Of a stretch of 21,146 nt of DNA, positions 1 to 8,257 are shown one piece after another. The position numbers and the translations under genes were made by a program. The DNA is from Sulfuritalea sp. (GTDB lineage Bacteria > Pseudomonadota > Gammaproteobacteria > Burkholderiales > Rhodocyclaceae): assembly GCA_021738105.1 (NCBI GenBank), contig JAIPCS010000029.1, forward strand, positions 1 to 21,146, written 5' to 3'. The notes beneath the pieces were generated by a model. The model saw only the letters and a list, made by a program, of their open reading frames with translations, did not search any database and was not told where the DNA came from. Numbering within the stretch: position 1 is the first letter of the stretch; each line of letters opens with the position of its first letter.

Positions 1-2
1 GT

Positions 3-257
3 CTTCTGCTGGCTGAATTGGTCAAGGCCAAGGATCTGCATGTCAAGCCGGAGCAGGTGCGTGCGATTGTTGACGAGTTTTCGGAAACCTTTGAAGATCC
101 CAAGGAAGTGGTCCGCTGGTACTATTCACAACCAGAGCGCCTGGCTGAGGCGGAAGCCTTGGCACTGGAGAGCAACGTGGTGGATTGGGTGCTTGCCAAT
201 GCCAAGGTCAGCGAAACTCCGATCGACTTTGATGAGCTGATGGGGAATGCAGCATGA
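3..257 (+). CDS. tig: trigger factor, C-terminal end (5' truncated by window)
   Basis: The reading frame is open from the left edge and ends in TGA at 255-257. The last 84 or so residues ([20 protein letters not shown]... ending FDELMGNAA) match the C-terminal helical substrate-cradle domain of trigger factor, the ribosome-bound chaperone and prolyl isomerase that meets nascent chains. The ribosome-binding and PPIase domains lie outside the window. Its stop overlaps the clpP start as ATGA, so the two are translationally coupled. The tig-clpP-clpX-lon order supports the assignment independently. The fragment is too short to judge anything else about the protein. Confidence 0.93.
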   Translation, partial: LLLAELVKAKDLHVKPEQVRAIVDEFSETFEDPKEVVRWYYSQPERLAEAEALALESNVVDWVLANAKVSETPIDFDELMGNAA

Positions 258-934
258 TTTTTCCGGAGATGTCGATGTACGGTTCCAAGCAAGGCGGTTT
301 TACCCATGATTCTCCCGCTGCCGATGCCCAAGGGCTCGGACTGGTGCCCATGGTCATCGAGACCAGTGGACGTGGCGAACGAGCGTATGACATCTATTCA
401 CGCTTGCTGCGTGAGCGGGTGATTTTCCTGGTTGGACCGGTCAATGACGGGACAGCCAATCTGATCGTCGCGCAATTGCTGTTTCTCGAATCCGAGAATC
501 CGGACAAGGACATTTTCTTCTACATCAATTCGCCGGGCGGTTCGGTTACGGCGGGGATGGCGATCTACGACACCATGCAGTTCATCAAGCCGAACGTATC
601 GACCCTGTGCATTGGTCAGGCGTGCAGCATGGGGTCCTTCCTTCTTGCCGCCGGAGAAAAGGGCAAACGTTTCTGCCTGCCGAATTCGCGCGTTATGATT
701 CATCAGCCGATGGGCGGCTTCCAGGGTCAGGCTTCCGACATCGAAATTCACGCCAAGGAAATCCTGTTTCTCAAGCAGAAACTGAACTCCATGCTGGCAC
801 ACCATACCGGGCAGTCGATTGAGCGCATTGAGCGTGATACGGACCGTGACAATTTCTTGTCAGCGGAAGCGTCAGTGGAGTATGGTTTGGTTGATAAAGT
901 GTTGACCAGCCGCACGGAAGCGGCAACGGCTTGA
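254..934 (+). CDS. clpP: ATP-dependent Clp protease proteolytic subunit ClpP
   Basis: ClpP is the tetradecameric serine peptidase that degrades proteins unfolded and threaded in by ClpX or ClpA in the cytoplasm. The protein has 226 residues. The catalytic triad is visible as Ser125 in GQACSMGS, His150 in RVMIHQP and Asp199 in DTDRDNF; the His-to-Asp spacing of 49 matches E. coli ClpP. The core [18 protein letters not shown] is canonical. The N-terminus is about 14 residues longer than in E. coli, probably a propeptide removed by self-processing at the segment before LVPMVIE. The start ATG at 254 overlaps the tig stop. clpX follows after 24 bases, so the two are probably co-transcribed. Confidence 0.98.
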   Translation: MIFPEMSMYGSKQGGFTHDSPAADAQGLGLVPMVIETSGRGERAYDIYSRLLRERVIFLVGPVNDGTANLIVAQLLFLESENPDKDIFFYINSPGGSVTAGMAIYDTMQFIKPNVSTLCIGQACSMGSFLLAAGEKGKRFCLPNSRVMIHQPMGGFQGQASDIEIHAKEILFLKQKLNSMLAHHTGQSIERIERDTDRDNFLSAEASVEYGLVDKVLTSRTEAATA

Positions 935-958
935 TTCTTTCCGAGAACGGAGGCCGGT

Positions 959-2227
959 ATGGCGGATAAAAAATCGGGCAGTAGCGAAAAACTGTTGTAC
1001 TGCTCCTTCTGCGGCAAAAGCCAGCATGAAGTCAAGAAGCTGATTGCGGGTCCTTCCGTATTTATCTGTGACGAATGTATCGAGTTATGCAACGACATCA
1101 TTCGTGATGAGATTGCGGCGGAGCCGGAGGGAACCACCAAGCGCGAGTTGCCGGCACCCAAGGAAATTCGCGATTTGCTCGATCAGTATGTGATCGGACA
1201 GGATTCGGCCAAGAAGATACTTTCCGTTGCGGTATACAACCATTACAAGCGAATTCGCCACCAGGAAAAAGGCAGCGATGGTGTCGAGCTGGCGAAAAGC
1301 AACATCCTGTTGATCGGCCCCACCGGGTCGGGGAAAACCCTGCTGGCACAGACTCTGGCGCGCATGCTGAACGTCCCCTTTGTGATGGCCGATGCGACGA
1401 CTTTGACAGAAGCCGGTTATGTCGGCGAGGATGTCGAAAACATCATCCAGAAACTGCTGCAAAAATGTGATCACGAAGCGGACAAGGCGCAGCAGGGCAT
1501 CATCTATATTGACGAAATCGACAAGATATCCCGCAAGTCGGACAATCCTTCGATCACGCGAGATGTTTCTGGCGAGGGCGTGCAGCAGGCTTTGCTCAAA
1601 TTGATCGAAGGTACGGTGGCCAGTATTCCTCCACAAGGGGGACGCAAGCACCCGAATCAGGACTTCATACAGATCGACACGACCAATATCCTGTTCATTT
1701 GCGGCGGTGCATTTGACGGCCTGGACAAAGTGATTCGCAGTCGCTCCGAAAAAGGTGGCATCGGTTTTGGTGCAGAAGTGAGAAGCCGAGACGGTAGCGA
1801 TGCAGGAGAAATGCTGAAGCAGGTCGAACCGGAAGACTTGATCAAGTTCGGTTTGATTCCCGAGCTGATTGGTCGTTTGCCGGTTGTTGCGACCTTGCAG
1901 GAACTTGATGAGGCGGCATTGGTCGAAATTCTGGTTGAGCCGAAAAACGCCTTGATCAAACAGTATCACAAGCTGTTTTCCATGGAAGGTGTGGAACTGG
2001 AGGTGCGTCCATCTGCACTCCAGGCGATTGCCAGGAAAGCTTTGAAACGTAAAACCGGTGCCAGAGGTCTGCGTTCGATTCTGGAAAACGTGCTGCTCGA
2101 TACCATGTATGAGATTCCCACCATGGAAAGTGTAAGTAAAGTGGTGATTGACGAAAACACTATCGAATCCGGCGCTCAGCCGCTGATGATTTACGCCGAC
2201 CAGGCAAAGATATCCGGCTCGAAGTGA
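959..2227 (+). CDS. clpX: ATP-dependent Clp protease ATP-binding subunit ClpX
   Basis: ClpX is the hexameric AAA+ unfoldase that selects tagged substrates and feeds them to ClpP. The 422-residue protein starts with a zinc-binding domain (Cys15, Cys18, Cys37, Cys40). It then has Walker A GPTGSGKT at about 120-127, the pore loop GYVG at about 153-156, Walker [10 protein letters not shown] at about 181-189, the ClpP-docking IGF loop at 268-270 and a sensor-2 GAR motif (KTGARGLRS). All parts are intact and the length is normal for the family. A clear ribosome binding site, CGGAGG at 948-953, precedes ATG 959. It lies directly downstream of its partner clpP. Confidence 0.98.
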   Translation: MADKKSGSSEKLLYCSFCGKSQHEVKKLIAGPSVFICDECIELCNDIIRDEIAAEPEGTTKRELPAPKEIRDLLDQYVIGQDSAKKILSVAVYNHYKRIRHQEKGSDGVELAKSNILLIGPTGSGKTLLAQTLARMLNVPFVMADATTLTEAGYVGEDVENIIQKLLQKCDHEADKAQQGIIYIDEIDKISRKSDNPSITRDVSGEGVQQALLKLIEGTVASIPPQGGRKHPNQDFIQIDTTNILFICGGAFDGLDKVIRSRSEKGGIGFGAEVRSRDGSDAGEMLKQVEPEDLIKFGLIPELIGRLPVVATLQELDEAALVEILVEPKNALIKQYHKLFSMEGVELEVRPSALQAIARKALKRKTGARGLRSILENVLLDTMYEIPTMESVSKVVIDENTIESGAQPLMIYADQAKISGSK

Positions 2228-2230
2228 TCC

Positions 2231-2246
2231 GGCGGCAAGCGCCGCC
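2231..2246 (+). other. stem-loop after clpX
   Basis: A perfect 6-bp stem GGCGGC/GCCGCC with loop AAGC lies 3 bases after the clpX stop. No T-run follows, so it is not a good intrinsic terminator. It could stabilise the clpX mRNA 3' end or cause partial attenuation before lon. Its right arm touches the -35 element of the putative heat-shock promoter. Confidence 0.5.
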
Positions 2247-2272
2247 TTGAATACTTGTCACCTGCCCCAATG
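2246..2272 (+). promoter_or_regulatory. putative sigma-32 (heat-shock) promoter of lon
   Basis: CTTGAA (2246-2251), a 13-bp spacer, then CCCCAATG (2265-2272) closely resemble the sigma-32 pattern CTTGAA, 13-15 bp, CCCCATnT. The lon start codon at 2304 is about 32 bases beyond the -10 element. lon is a classical member of the RpoH regulon in proteobacteria. The match is read by eye; transcription start mapping would settle it. Confidence 0.7.
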
Positions 2273-2303
2273 TGCAGGGCGTGACTCATAACTGAAGGAC
2301 ACG

Positions 2304-4721
2304 ATGATGTCTGGCCTACCCGATTCCCCCGTAGAGACTCAATCCCTGCCACTTTTGCCCTTGCGCGATGTGGTGGTTTTCCCGCACATGGTCATCCCGC
2401 TGTTCGTTGGCCGTCCCAAGTCCATAAAGGCCTTGGAAATAGCCATGGAATCCGGCAAGAATATTCTCCTGGTGGCACAAAAGTCGGCCGCAAAGGATGA
2501 GCCGGTGCCCGAGGATATGTATGAAATTGGCTGTCTGGCCAATATCCTACAGATGCTCAAGCTACCAGACGGTACGGTCAAAGTGCTGGTCGAAGGTGTT
2601 CAACGTGCCCGTGTGTTGCGCATTGAGGATCAGCGCGCCATGTTCGTCGCCGATGTGAGCCTGATTCCCGTGGAAGAGCGGACGGACAACGAGATGGAAG
2701 CCATGCGTCGGACAGTTCTGGCGCAGTTCGATCAGTATGTGAAACTCAATAAGAAAATTCCGCCCGAAGTGCTGACCTCGTTGGCGGGCATCGAAGAGGC
2801 CGGACGTTTGGCGGACACCATCGCGGCCCATCTGCCCCTGAAACTCGAGCAGAAGCAAGAAGTGCTCGAAGTGTTCGGTGTGTCGGACCGATTGGAAAAG
2901 CTGCTTGGGCAGCTCGAAGCCGAACTCGATATTCTTCAGGTTGAGAAGCGCATTCGCGGACGCGTCAAGCGCCAGATGGAAAAAAGCCAGCGCGAGTATT
3001 ACCTCAACGAGCAAGTCAAGGCCATCCAGAAGGAACTCGGCGAGGGCGAAGAGGGCGCTGACATTGACGAGATGGAAAAAAAGATCAAGGCTGCCGGCAT
3101 GAGCAAGGAAGCCCTGGTCAAGATCAATGCGGAGGTAAAGAAGCTCAAGCTGATGTCACCCATGTCGGCTGAGGCGACCGTGGTGCGCAATTACATCGAA
3201 ACCCTGCTTGGACTTCCCTGGAAAAAGAAATCACGTATCAGCAAGGACTTGTCTGCTGCCGAAAAAATACTCGACCGCGATCACTATGGTCTCGACAAGG
3301 TTAAAGAGCGCATCGTCGAGTATCTTGCTGTGCAGCAGCGCGTGGATAAGGTTAAAGCTCCCATTCTTTGCCTGGTGGGACCTCCCGGCGTTGGCAAGAC
3401 TTCGCTGGGTCAGTCAATAGCCAAGTCTACCAATCGAAAATTCATTCGTATGGCTTTGGGCGGTGTGCGCGATGAAGCTGAAATTCGGGGACATCGGCGT
3501 ACCTATATCGGGTCGATGCCGGGCAAGATCCTGCAGAACATGACCAAGGTCGGGGTCAAGAATCCATTGTTCCTTCTTGATGAAGTCGACAAGATGGGCC
3601 AGGATTTTCGTGGAGATCCGTCCTCAGCACTGCTCGAAGTGCTCGACCCTGAACAAAATCATACGTTTCAGGATCACTACATCGAGGTCGATTTCGATTT
3701 GTCCGATGTGATGTTCGTGGCAACGGCAAATACCCTGAATATTCCGGCGGCCTTGCTCGATCGTCTTGAAGTGATTCGACTCTCCGGCTACACCGAGGAC
3801 GAAAAAGTCAATATTGCCCTGCGCTATCTTGTGCCGAAGCAGATGAAGAACAATGGCATCAAGCGGGATGAGGTTTCGATTACCGAAGATGCGCTACGGG
3901 ATATCGTTCGCTACTACTCGCGTGAAGCGGGTGTGCGGGCGCTAGAGCGTGAAATATCAAAGATATGTCGCAAGGTGGTCAAGTCGCTGGTAATGAAGAA
4001 GCGAAAGAACAAGATAGTCGTGAATGCCAAGAATCTCGACAAGTTCCTCGGTGTGCGTCGATACAGTTTTGGTATGGCAGAAAAGGAAAACCAGGTCGGA
4101 CAGGTTACCGGTCTGGCGTGGACCGAGGTTGGTGGCGAGTTGCTGACCATTGAAACGGTTGCTTTGCCTGGTAAAGGCAAGACCATGACTACAGGCAAAT
4201 TGGGCGAAGTCATGCAAGAGTCGATCCAGGCTGCTTTGTCAGTGGTGCGCAAGCGCAGCCACGCACTGGGCATCGAAGACGATTTCTATCAGAAAAACGA
4301 TATTCACATTCACCTGCCCGAAGGAGCGACTCCCAAGGATGGTCCTAGTGCCGGTATTGCCATCTGCACTGCGCTGGTATCCGTACTTACCGGCATACCC
4401 GTGCGGTCGGATGTGGCGATGACCGGAGAAATCACATTGCGGGGTGAAGTACTGCCAATTGGTGGTCTCAAGGAGAAGTTGCTGGCGGCGGTACGCGGTG
4501 GCATTCGCCTGGCATTGATCCCGGAGGAAAACGTCAAGGATCTTGCGGAAATTCCAGAGACCATCAAGAACAGGATCGAGATACAGCCTGTACGATGGGT
4601 GGACAAAGTGCTTGAGTTTGCCTTGGAGCGCATGCCCGAACCTCTGGCCGAGAAACCGGCGACGCCGGCTGTCGCTGCTGCAGTTGGCGATCAGGGTGTT
4701 ACGGGACTAGTGACCCATTGA
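2304..4721 (+). CDS. lon: ATP-dependent protease Lon
   Basis: Lon is a cytoplasmic homo-hexameric AAA+ serine protease that degrades misfolded proteins and short-lived regulators. The 805-residue protein has the N-terminal LON substrate-binding domain (about 15-210), a coiled coil (about 215-270), Walker A GPPGVGKT at 359-366, Walker B LFLLDEVDK at 422-430, and a C-terminal protease domain. In the protease domain Ser682 (KDGPSAGI) and Lys725 form the catalytic dyad. The C-terminal 25 residues are an Ala/Pro-rich tail. The start is the first of two adjacent ATGs, with GAAGGA about 9 bases upstream. It follows clpX by 76 bases that hold a hairpin and a sigma-32-like promoter. No hupB follows, although hupB sits here in many proteobacteria. 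Confidence 0.98.
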   Translation: MMSGLPDSPVETQSLPLLPLRDVVVFPHMVIPLFVGRPKSIKALEIAMESGKNILLVAQKSAAKDEPVPEDMYEIGCLANILQMLKLPDGTVKVLVEGVQRARVLRIEDQRAMFVADVSLIPVEERTDNEMEAMRRTVLAQFDQYVKLNKKIPPEVLTSLAGIEEAGRLADTIAAHLPLKLEQKQEVLEVFGVSDRLEKLLGQLEAELDILQVEKRIRGRVKRQMEKSQREYYLNEQVKAIQKELGEGEEGADIDEMEKKIKAAGMSKEALVKINAEVKKLKLMSPMSAEATVVRNYIETLLGLPWKKKSRISKDLSAAEKILDRDHYGLDKVKERIVEYLAVQQRVDKVKAPILCLVGPPGVGKTSLGQSIAKSTNRKFIRMALGGVRDEAEIRGHRRTYIGSMPGKILQNMTKVGVKNPLFLLDEVDKMGQDFRGDPSSALLEVLDPEQNHTFQDHYIEVDFDLSDVMFVATANTLNIPAALLDRLEVIRLSGYTEDEKVNIALRYLVPKQMKNNGIKRDEVSITEDALRDIVRYYSREAGVRALEREISKICRKVVKSLVMKKRKNKIVVNAKNLDKFLGVRRYSFGMAEKENQVGQVTGLAWTEVGGELLTIETVALPGKGKTMTTGKLGEVMQESIQAALSVVRKRSHALGIEDDFYQKNDIHIHLPEGATPKDGPSAGIAICTALVSVLTGIPVRSDVAMTGEITLRGEVLPIGGLKEKLLAAVRGGIRLALIPEENVKDLAEIPETIKNRIEIQPVRWVDKVLEFALERMPEPLAEKPATPAVAAAVGDQGVTGLVTH

Positions 4722-4779
4722 GTGCTTGGGAACTGATAGAATTGCGGCCGTTGTTGAATATGGGTAACAGCAGCAAAGC

Positions 4780-4855
4780 GGGTGCTTAGCTCAGTTGGTA
4801 GAGCGTCGCCCTTACAAGGCGAATGTCGGCGGTTCGACCCCGTCAGCACCCACCA
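4780..4855 (+). tRNA. tRNA-Val (anticodon TAC)
   Basis: A full cloverleaf is readable. The acceptor stem is GGGTGCT/AGCACCC (7 bp), the D arm GCTC/GAGC, the anticodon stem TCGCC/GGCGA with loop CTTACAA (anticodon TAC), and the T arm GGCGG/CCGTC with TTCGACC. The discriminator base is A and the CCA is encoded. Length is 76 nt. Its 3' part from 4832 is repeated at 10425 and forms the left boundary of the integrated element, so integration preserved a functional tRNA. Confidence 0.97.
4832..4850 (+). repeat. attL core (3' end of tRNA-Val)
   Basis: GTTCGACCCCGTCAGCACC is identical to 10425-10443. It spans the T loop to the acceptor stem of tRNA-Val, the usual crossover zone of P4-type integrases. 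After it the tRNA copy reads CACCA, while the other end reads ACCA, a one-base difference. Confidence 0.88.
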
Positions 4856-4871
4856 ATTATTGATGTAAAGC

Positions 4872-4888
4872 AGTCCAAGAAAGTCCAA
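4872..4888 (+). repeat. AGTCCAA direct repeats beside attL
   Basis: AGTCCAA occurs at 4872-4878 and 4882-4888, exactly 10 bp apart, with a related GTCCAA at 4936-4941. One helical turn of spacing next to attL suggests protein binding, possibly by the integrase or an accessory bending factor. No copy was seen at the right end. Confidence 0.5.
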
Positions 4889-4890
4889 AG

Positions 4891-4923
4891 AACCCGCTCT
4901 GCTACTGGCCTTGCGGGTTTTTT
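4891..4923 (+). terminator. intrinsic terminator after tRNA-Val (inside the element)
   Basis: Stem AACCCGC (4891-4897) pairs with GCGGGTT (4913-4919), with a 15-nt loop and a T6 run at 4918-4923. It would end the lon/tRNA transcript and shield the integrase promoter. The element thus seems to bring its own terminator to replace the displaced host one at 10459. Confidence 0.8.
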
Positions 4924-4950
4924 GTTGCCTATAGTGTCCAAGGCAGTTCT

Positions 4951-4980
4951 TTGACATCCGACGGTAACTGTCGGTAATAT
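4951..4980 (+). promoter_or_regulatory. putative integrase promoter overlapping arm repeats
   Basis: TTGACA at 4951-4956 is a perfect -35. TAATAT at 4975-4980 is a plausible -10 with an 18-bp spacer. Two ACGGTAAC-type repeats (4960-4968 and 4970-4977) lie inside the spacer and -10, so a protein binding them would repress integrase transcription. Confidence 0.5.
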
Positions 4981-5017
4981 TGACGGTAACAAGCTACCGT
5001 CGATTGGAGTTACCGTC
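4960..5017 (+). repeat. left arm-type repeats (CGGTAAC family)
   Basis: Direct copies are at 4960-4968 (GACGGTAAC), 4970-4977 (GTCGGTAA) and 4982-4990 (GACGGTAAC). Inverted copies are at 4993-5001 (GCTACCGTC) and 5009-5017 (GTTACCGTC), the last ending at the integrase ATG. The block GTCGGTAA-N3-TGACGGTAAC recurs at the right end. Placement beside both att sites fits integrase arm sites or AlpA/Xis sites, with autoregulation. Confidence 0.7.
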
Positions 5018-6232
5018 ATGGCCCTTACTGATACCGCGATCAGGAATACGAAGCCGCAAGCAAAATCCACGAAGCTGGCAGATGGTGATGGCCTCTATCT
5101 GTTGGTCAATCCGAACGGATCAAAATGGTGGCGGCTTGACTATCGAATTGACGGTAAACGCAAAACATTGTCCATGGGCGTTTATCCTGATGTGTCGCTC
5201 AAACTGGCACGCGAAAGACGTCAAGAAGCCCGTTCATTGCTCGCTACTGGAGCCGATCCCGGCGAACAACGGAAGGCGCAAAAGAAAGCAAAAGCGGAAA
5301 TAGGTAGCAATACCTTCGAGGCAATCGCGCGCGAATGGATGGCGACACGAGGAAAGGAATGGACCGAGAGCTACGCCGGCAAGACGAAGTCCGCGTTGGA
5401 GCGTCATGCTTTTCCTGCTGTCGGCGCAAGGGCCATCACAGAAATCACCTCGCCTCATCTGTTGGCGTTGCTACGGGCTATCGAGAGTCGGGGCATCGTG
5501 GATATGGCGCATCGCATTCAACAGCATTGCGGCGCAATCTTTCGCTATGCCATTGCAACAGGACGGGCGACTAACGATCCAGTGCCAAGCTTGAAGGGTT
5601 CTCTTTCGACCGTGAAGCAGGAGCACTATGCCGCGCTTACTGATCCCGCTGAGTACGCCGCACTATTGCGCGATATCGATGCATACCGTGGTGAGGCAAC
5701 AACGAAAGCAGCAATGCAACTCTTGGCGCTGACTTTCCAGAGAACAAAGGAAGTCCGATTTGCGGAATGGTCACAGTTCGACCTGGAGGGTGGTTTATGG
5801 CGTATCCCTGCCGAGATCATGAAAATGCGCGAGGCCCATATCGTCCCTTTGTCACAGCAATCGATTGATGTTCTCAAACGTATGCAGCCATTGACCGGGG
5901 AAGGGCGCTTAGTTTTCCCATCATCGATAAGCCGTGAACGTCCCATTAGCGAAAATACGGTTGTCTATGCGCTGGCGCGAATGGGCTACAAGGGGCGCAT
6001 GACCGGACATGGTTTCCGTTCTGTTGCTTCGACGCTACTGAATGAGCAAGGCTATCGTCATGACGTAATAGAACGCCAGTTAGCCCATGCGGAAAAGAAC
6101 GCGGTACGGGCTGCTTACAATCGCGCCGAGTATCTTCCCGAGCGCAAGAGCATGATGCAGGAATGGGCGGACTATCTTGACAAGCTCAAGGCAGGGGCGG
6201 TTGTGATACCTCTACACGGGCATGTGGCATAG
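5018..6232 (+). CDS. tyrosine-type site-specific integrase (P4/DUF4102 family)
   Basis: This enzyme integrates and excises the element at the tRNA 3' end. The 404-residue protein has the DUF4102 arm-binding domain (about 1-90; LADGDGLYLLV, KTLSMGVYPDVSL), a core-binding domain (about 98-200) and a catalytic domain (about 210-380). Catalytic residues are Arg242 (QRTKEVR), His274 in the HIVPLS segment, His331 and Arg334 (HGFR), His357 and the nucleophile Tyr367 (AAYNRAEYL). Length is normal for CP4-57/P4 integrases and nothing is missing. It points away from the tRNA, with its promoter and start codon embedded in arm-type repeats. GGAG at 5006-5009 is the ribosome binding site for ATG 5018. Confidence 0.96.
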   Translation: MALTDTAIRNTKPQAKSTKLADGDGLYLLVNPNGSKWWRLDYRIDGKRKTLSMGVYPDVSLKLARERRQEARSLLATGADPGEQRKAQKKAKAEIGSNTFEAIAREWMATRGKEWTESYAGKTKSALERHAFPAVGARAITEITSPHLLALLRAIESRGIVDMAHRIQQHCGAIFRYAIATGRATNDPVPSLKGSLSTVKQEHYAALTDPAEYAALLRDIDAYRGEATTKAAMQLLALTFQRTKEVRFAEWSQFDLEGGLWRIPAEIMKMREAHIVPLSQQSIDVLKRMQPLTGEGRLVFPSSISRERPISENTVVYALARMGYKGRMTGHGFRSVASTLLNEQGYRHDVIERQLAHAEKNAVRAAYNRAEYLPERKSMMQEWADYLDKLKAGAVVIPLHGHVA

Positions 6233-6517
6233 CGTTCCGCGTTGTGCGGATTACTGCGGGTGCGGGGTGTTTCTGGTTATGGAAGAAAGATTCGACCTCT
6301 CGACCTTCGGGTTATGAGAAATGGCTGGGGATAGTAAATTCATAAAAATCAATATCTTGTGATGCCAGCCAATTCATCACAGACCCAAAGAAAGCCACAT
6401 TACCAAACCAAGTAGGGTCGGGCCGCTACGATTTAGCTACGTGAACACTTTTCTACATATACCGTCACTCGCTTAAGAAGATCGGCCACACCGAGAACCC
6501 AACTTGAGTGAATCTAC
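6233..6517 (+). other. intergenic stretch between int and the iterons
   Basis: No convincing gene, tRNA or intrinsic terminator is seen. It contains a spaced inverted repeat TGGCTGG (6322-6328)/CCAGCCA (6365-6371) of unknown meaning. It becomes visibly AT-richer toward the iteron block at 6518. Confidence 0.4.
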
Positions 6518-6617
6518 ATTCCTGGAGATGAAAAAATATATTCCAGGAATGTTGACAAATATATTCCTGGTAGTAAAGTACTTATATCCTGGCGTTGTAT
6601 TCGTCATTCCAGGGAAT
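6518..6617 (+). repeat. five ATTCCWGG iterons spaced about 22 bp
   Basis: ATTCCWGG copies have CCWGG cores starting at 6521, 6543, 6566, 6588 and 6609, giving steps of 22, 23, 22 and 21 bp (two helical turns). All five keep the same orientation by their left flank; the fourth reads TATCCTGG. Copies two (ATTCCAGGAAT) and five (ATTCCAGGGAAT) extend into palindromes. They cover the promoter and leader of the DGQHR gene, as expected for a multi-site operator. Each core is also a Dcm/EcoRII-type CCWGG site. Confidence 0.85.
6552..6579 (+). promoter_or_regulatory. putative promoter of the DGQHR gene
   Basis: TTGACA (6552-6557) is followed after 16 bp by TAAAGT (6574-6579). Iteron 3 fills the spacer, iteron 2 ends just before the -35, and iterons 4 and 5 lie in the predicted leader of about 65 nt. 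Binding to the iterons should block transcription. Confidence 0.55.
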
Positions 6618-6649
6618 CTATTTTTACTCTATTTTCTGAAGGAGCTACC

Positions 6650-8122
6650 ATGCACTTATCGAAAGACAATCTGCCAACCCCAATCGGCACTTTGGATTCC
6701 CTAATGGAGGAAGGGGATACTTCCGCCAAACCTTTTAAGGTTTTCGTAGCGCACAATTTGGGGAATCGCGTGTTTCTGCTGTCGATCCCTATGCATGACT
6801 TCTTCGGAATGTCAGAAGTAGCGAATGAACGTGGAATCAACGGCGAACCAGTCGCTCAACGCAAGTTGGATGATGGTCATGCCAACAAACTTGCGGGCTA
6901 CATTTTGAAAGGGTTAGTTTCGGCTGCGATCTATCGTAGGGAAATTAACAAGAAGCCACCTTCGCCTGGACTAGCAGAAGCACTTTCAAAACTTGGGCCA
7001 CAACCATATTTGTCGCTTCAGCCGATCGTTGCGAACATTCGAACCTGTGATCCAGGGGGGGCAACTCTCCCTGGTTATCGAATGATCACTAAGGAAGAGG
7101 AAACGGCTTGCTTCAAAGTTATGCTTTCGCAACGTGACATTCTATGGATTGTTGACGGGCAACATCGGCGGAAAGGGATGGATCTTGTATTTGAGTTCCT
7201 GGGGCACGTACGTACGACTCATAAATATCCGAAGAAAGGCAGTCTTTATCCTCCGTCAGAAGATCTTTCAGTTTCGTCAGTCGAACTGGAAGTTTGGAAC
7301 GAATGCAACGAAGTCGCTCGTGGGTTTTGCACGGTTTCAGTAGAAGTACATTTAGGACTGGGCATCGAAGAAGAGCGTCAGCTGTTCCATGATCTAAACA
7401 ACCTTGGCAAAAAGGTCGAGGCGAGCCTAGCACTTGCGTTCGATAGTTCGAACCCAGTAAATCGATACACGCAAGAAGTATTGTTTGACGACATTTTAGG
7501 TTGGTCGCCAATTGAGAAGGATATTGTCAATTGGCAAGAAGATACAGGGCAACTCTCAAGGAAGGATATCGTCGCGGTAAATGCGCACCTTTTCTTGAAC
7601 AAGACAAACATCAATGGCGCAAAACCGACCGAAGTCGAGCCCAGAAAAGAAATAGCTACTCAGTTCTGGTCTGCAGTTAAAGCGATACCGGGGTTTGGGG
7701 AGGACAAAGCCAAGCTCACTACAGTCGCTGCTCAACCAGTTGTTCTTAAGGCCCTGGCCAAGCTCACATTTGATTTTGCTTTCAGTAAAAGAAGGGGCAG
7801 CGGCGCGGGAATGGATTTGTACGAACTGCTGGAAGGAATTCCAAAAATTGATTTCTCACATACCAATCCAATGTGGCGGTACTACGAACTAAGTCCTGCG
7901 GAACGAGAGCAGCTTGGTCTGACAGGACTTGAAAAGCACCTCCCCTCTGACGACGAGGGTTACAACCGGGATATTGGAAAGTATGATCCGATCATGAAAG
8001 TTTTTAGGTTTGGCGCGAAGCACAACGACATTTATCCCATACTGGGCGACATGATCCGTTGGAAACTTAATTTGCAGTCAAGACATATCAAGCCTAGCGA
8101 GGCTGTACTGGATAATTTGTAA
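6650..8122 (+). CDS. DGQHR-domain protein, DndB-like (orphan)
   Basis: The 490-residue protein contains the signature IVDGQHRRKGMD (DGQHR at 169-173). Further on it has FHDLNNLGKKVEASLALAFD (246-265), which resembles the segment in DndB-type proteins where a DLN/LN...KKV...L.L.FD pattern follows the DGQHR core. The DGQHR family has a ParB/sulfiredoxin-like fold. It includes DndB, the regulator of DNA phosphorothioation genes, and the DndB-like protein of 7-deazaguanine DNA modification loci. No dndCDE, dpd or other modification genes are present, so this is an orphan and a probable cargo or regulatory gene. AAGGAG at 6639-6644 supports ATG 6650. The iteron-covered promoter upstream suggests self-control. 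Codon use looks more AT-rich than the chromosomal flanks. Its biochemical role is unknown. Confidence 0.75.
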   Translation: MHLSKDNLPTPIGTLDSLMEEGDTSAKPFKVFVAHNLGNRVFLLSIPMHDFFGMSEVANERGINGEPVAQRKLDDGHANKLAGYILKGLVSAAIYRREINKKPPSPGLAEALSKLGPQPYLSLQPIVANIRTCDPGGATLPGYRMITKEEETACFKVMLSQRDILWIVDGQHRRKGMDLVFEFLGHVRTTHKYPKKGSLYPPSEDLSVSSVELEVWNECNEVARGFCTVSVEVHLGLGIEEERQLFHDLNNLGKKVEASLALAFDSSNPVNRYTQEVLFDDILGWSPIEKDIVNWQEDTGQLSRKDIVAVNAHLFLNKTNINGAKPTEVEPRKEIATQFWSAVKAIPGFGEDKAKLTTVAAQPVVLKALAKLTFDFAFSKRRGSGAGMDLYELLEGIPKIDFSHTNPMWRYYELSPAEREQLGLTGLEKHLPSDDEGYNRDIGKYDPIMKVFRFGAKHNDIYPILGDMIRWKLNLQSRHIKPSEAVLDNL

Positions 8123-8257
8123 AATTGTGAACCACGCTGCCGAAGCATTGTGAGTAGCGTTATCCACGGCGCCGTCGACTGCCCCTTACATGGCATTAGG
8201 CGGCGGCGCGGTGGGTAACGCGGCTTATTGGCACAATCTCAAGTTGCTCAAAACGGC

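Noticed and set aside
1085..1969. 294-codon - strand frame opposite clpX
   Set aside because: Shadow of the conserved clpX coding frame, without family features of its own.
6518..6617. Possible CRISPR array from regularly spaced repeats
   Set aside because: Repeats are only 8 bp with spacers of about 14 bp, overlap a promoter, and no cas gene is present; an operator array fits better.
6504..6704. 66-codon + strand open frame starting at TTG 6504 across the iterons
   Set aside because: No ribosome binding site. Its repetitive hydrophobic translation is explained by the DNA iterons, and it overlaps the well-supported start of the DGQHR gene.
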